NCBI GenBank assembly: GCA_000403295.2
Contig: KE159612.1
Location: forward strand, 417,242-481,241
Length of the DNA stretch: 64,000 bases
Direction: 5' to 3'
Origin: Lachnospiraceae bacterium M18-1
Lineage (GTDB): Bacteria; Bacillota; Clostridia; Lachnospirales; Lachnospiraceae
The translations under genes and the position numbers were made by a program. Shown here in pieces: positions 62,837 to 64,000 of the stretch; the stretch's first letter is position 1; each line of letters begins with the position of its first letter. The notes beneath the pieces were generated by a model. The model had not been told where the DNA came from, made no database searches, and was given only the letters and a program-made list of their open reading frames with translations.

Positions 62837-63847
62837 ATGGATAGACGTAAGCGTATGGGAAAAGATAAAGAGGGAGTGATTTTTCCGGTTGCCCCGAGTC
62901 TTTTTGAAATGAGTGATAGTTATTTGCAATTTATAGAAGAAATCAAGAAAGAGATTCAGAAGCAGAGAGTTTCCGTCGTAATGAACGCCAATACAAGCAT
63001 GATTTGCCTTTACTGGAATATTGGCAGGGCTATTTTGAAAAAACAAGAGGAAGAGGGATGGGGTGCAAAGGTTATTGACCGTATGTCAAAGGATCTGAAA
63101 ATTGCTTTTCCAGAAATGTCCGGCTTTTCTCAACGTAATATTAAATATATGCGCAAATTTGCCCAGTGTTGGGGGGATGAGGAAATAGTGCAACGGGTCG
63201 TTGCACAAATACCATGGCGGACAAATATTGCTTTGATGGATAAATTAAAAACACAGGAAGAACGTATATGGTATGCTGGTAAAACAATAGAAAATGGTTG
63301 GAGTAAAACGATACTTGAGTTACAAATACAAAGTAGATTAATGGAACGTACTGGAAAAACAGTCAACAATTTCCCTGTGGCACTGCCACCGCTTGATTCT
63401 GACATGGCGAATCAGATATTTAAAGATCCTTATTTGTTTGACTTTTTGGGAACCGATATGCCAAGACGTGAAGTGGAAATAGAACAGAAACTAACAGAAC
63501 ATATTCAAAGTTTTCTATTAGAATTAGGACAGGGATTTGCATTTGTTGGGCGGCAGGTTCATTTAGAGGTTGGAGGACAGGATTTTTATTTAGATCTTTT
63601 GTTTTATCACTTGAAATTACGTTGCTATGTCGTGATAGAATTAAAAGCCTGTGATTTTGAGCCGGGATTTATCAGCCAATTAAATATGTATCAGAATATA
63701 GTAAATGATATTTTGTGCCATCCTGATGATAAACCTACAATCGGGCTTTTGTTGGTTAAGGGTAAGCACGAAATAATCCGTATCTATGAATCCTCCATCA
63801 TTTTTGATACAATAGCTCCAAATCAAGGAGGTATTGCCTATGAATGA
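62837..63847 (+). CDS. DUF1016 / PD-(D/E)XK nuclease-domain protein (YhcG-like)
   Basis: The 336-residue protein has the N-terminal DUF1016 helical region (MICLYWNIGRAILKKQ, GFSQRNIKYMRKFAQ, IPWRTNIALMDKL) and a C-terminal PD-(D/E)XK nuclease fold: DFYLDLLFYHLKLRCYVVIELKACDFEPG supplies the D and E-x-K residues. The family (YhcG) is found with mobile elements and restriction genes. The ATG at 62837 follows GGGAGGTG. An IS66-type tnpA start lies eight bases inside its 3' end with a strong AAGGAGG. It may be the nuclease partner of the Z1 protein or a passenger of the IS element. Confidence 0.87.
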   Translation: MDRRKRMGKDKEGVIFPVAPSLFEMSDSYLQFIEEIKKEIQKQRVSVVMNANTSMICLYWNIGRAILKKQEEEGWGAKVIDRMSKDLKIAFPEMSGFSQRNIKYMRKFAQCWGDEEIVQRVVAQIPWRTNIALMDKLKTQEERIWYAGKTIENGWSKTILELQIQSRLMERTGKTVNNFPVALPPLDSDMANQIFKDPYLFDFLGTDMPRREVEIEQKLTEHIQSFLLELGQGFAFVGRQVHLEVGGQDFYLDLLFYHLKLRCYVVIELKACDFEPGFISQLNMYQNIVNDILCHPDDKPTIGLLLVKGKHEIIRIYESSIIFDTIAPNQGGIAYE

Positions 63848-64000
63848 AACGAACCTTACAAAAGAAGATTTCTGGATGAAGCGAATTCAGGATTTCCAAA
63901 AAAGCGGATTGTCAAGAAAAGAATGGTGTCAGGAAAATCAAGTCCCCCTGTCGACTTTCAGTTATTGGATCAGAAAACAAATGCAGAAGCCTTCCGAATT
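63840..64000 (+). CDS. tnpA: IS66-family accessory protein TnpA (3' end outside window)
   Basis: The visible 53 residues (MNETNLTKEDFWMKRIQDFQ onward, with GLSRKEWCQENQVPLSTFSYWIRK) match the helix-turn-helix start of the TnpA protein that precedes TnpB and the transposase in IS66 elements. The strong AAGGAGG at about 63827 lies inside the nuclease gene. The start overlaps the nuclease stop by eight bases. No IS66 terminal repeat is visible between the two genes. Confidence 0.85.
   Translation, partial: MNETNLTKEDFWMKRIQDFQKSGLSRKEWCQENQVPLSTFSYWIRKQMQKPSE

Noticed and set aside
1..64000. tRNA or rRNA genes
   Set aside because: No cloverleaf with a GTTCGANNC arm and no conserved rRNA stretch was noticed in the intergenic regions on either strand.

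Overview
The window looks like chromosome of a Gram-positive, anaerobic, gut-type Clostridia, most likely Lachnospiraceae. The reasons are the rpsF-ssb-rpsR / gdpP / rplI / dnaB block, a class B sortase, a DUF951 protein, a small 2[4Fe-4S] ferredoxin, AGGAGG ribosome binding sites and many lipoprotein solute-binding proteins. Nothing in the sequence fixes a genus. Most of the DNA is GC-balanced to moderately GC-rich. Three segments are clearly more AT-rich and look acquired: 30852-33346, 38380-38900 and 60493-64000.

Layout. 1-3510: end of a YkvI-like permease, an old-yellow-enzyme/enoate reductase and a small tautomerase-like protein. 3742-5063: a HEPN/MNT pair and a complete type I toxin-antitoxin unit with a tiny toxin and a convergent antisense RNA promoter. 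5173-7627: the wreck of a sugar ABC transporter and two-component operon (truncated binding protein joined to a headless kinase, plus a frameshifted response regulator). 8116-17343: a Gfo/Idh oxidoreductase, a LUD protein, sortase B, DUF951 and then the replication/ribosome block. 17343-25655: a MerR regulator with a coding minisatellite, a 776-base gene-free region of nested inverted repeats, a hybrid kinase, two binding proteins and a ferredoxin. 26021-33379: a two-component system with an ABC exporter, and an AT-rich TetR/MacB-like ABC cassette. 33480-38098: a kinase/regulator pair and mutS2. 38439-38894: an antitoxin followed by a broken toxin.

The centrepiece, 39055-55550, is one long intracellular beta-mannooligosaccharide utilisation operon. 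A LacI regulator precedes a binding protein and two permeases for import. Two GH130 phosphorylases and a cellobiose/mannobiose 2-epimerase split the oligosaccharides phosphorolytically. CE2-type and CE17-type esterases remove acetyl groups. A phosphohexomutase, a GH1 glycosidase and a fused ManA-ROK protein carry mannose-1-phosphate and free hexose into glycolysis. No secreted mannanase is present, which suggests a scavenger of mannan oligosaccharides.

55551-64000 holds a membrane-anchored HtrA-like protein that has lost two catalytic residues, a YhaM-type exoribonuclease, an RlmD methyltransferase with a cysteine-rich repeat insert, and an AT-rich island with a Z1-domain helicase-like protein, a DUF1016/PD-(D/E)XK nuclease and the start of an IS66-type tnpA.

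Three themes cut across the window. First, there are at least three families of dispersed hairpin or inverted-repeat elements, called A, B and C below, several of them inside transcription units. Second, several genes carry in-frame tandem-repeat inserts (MerR, a binding protein, RlmD, CE17). Third, there are several partly decayed systems. All functions are inferred from sequence motifs and gene context; no database search was run.
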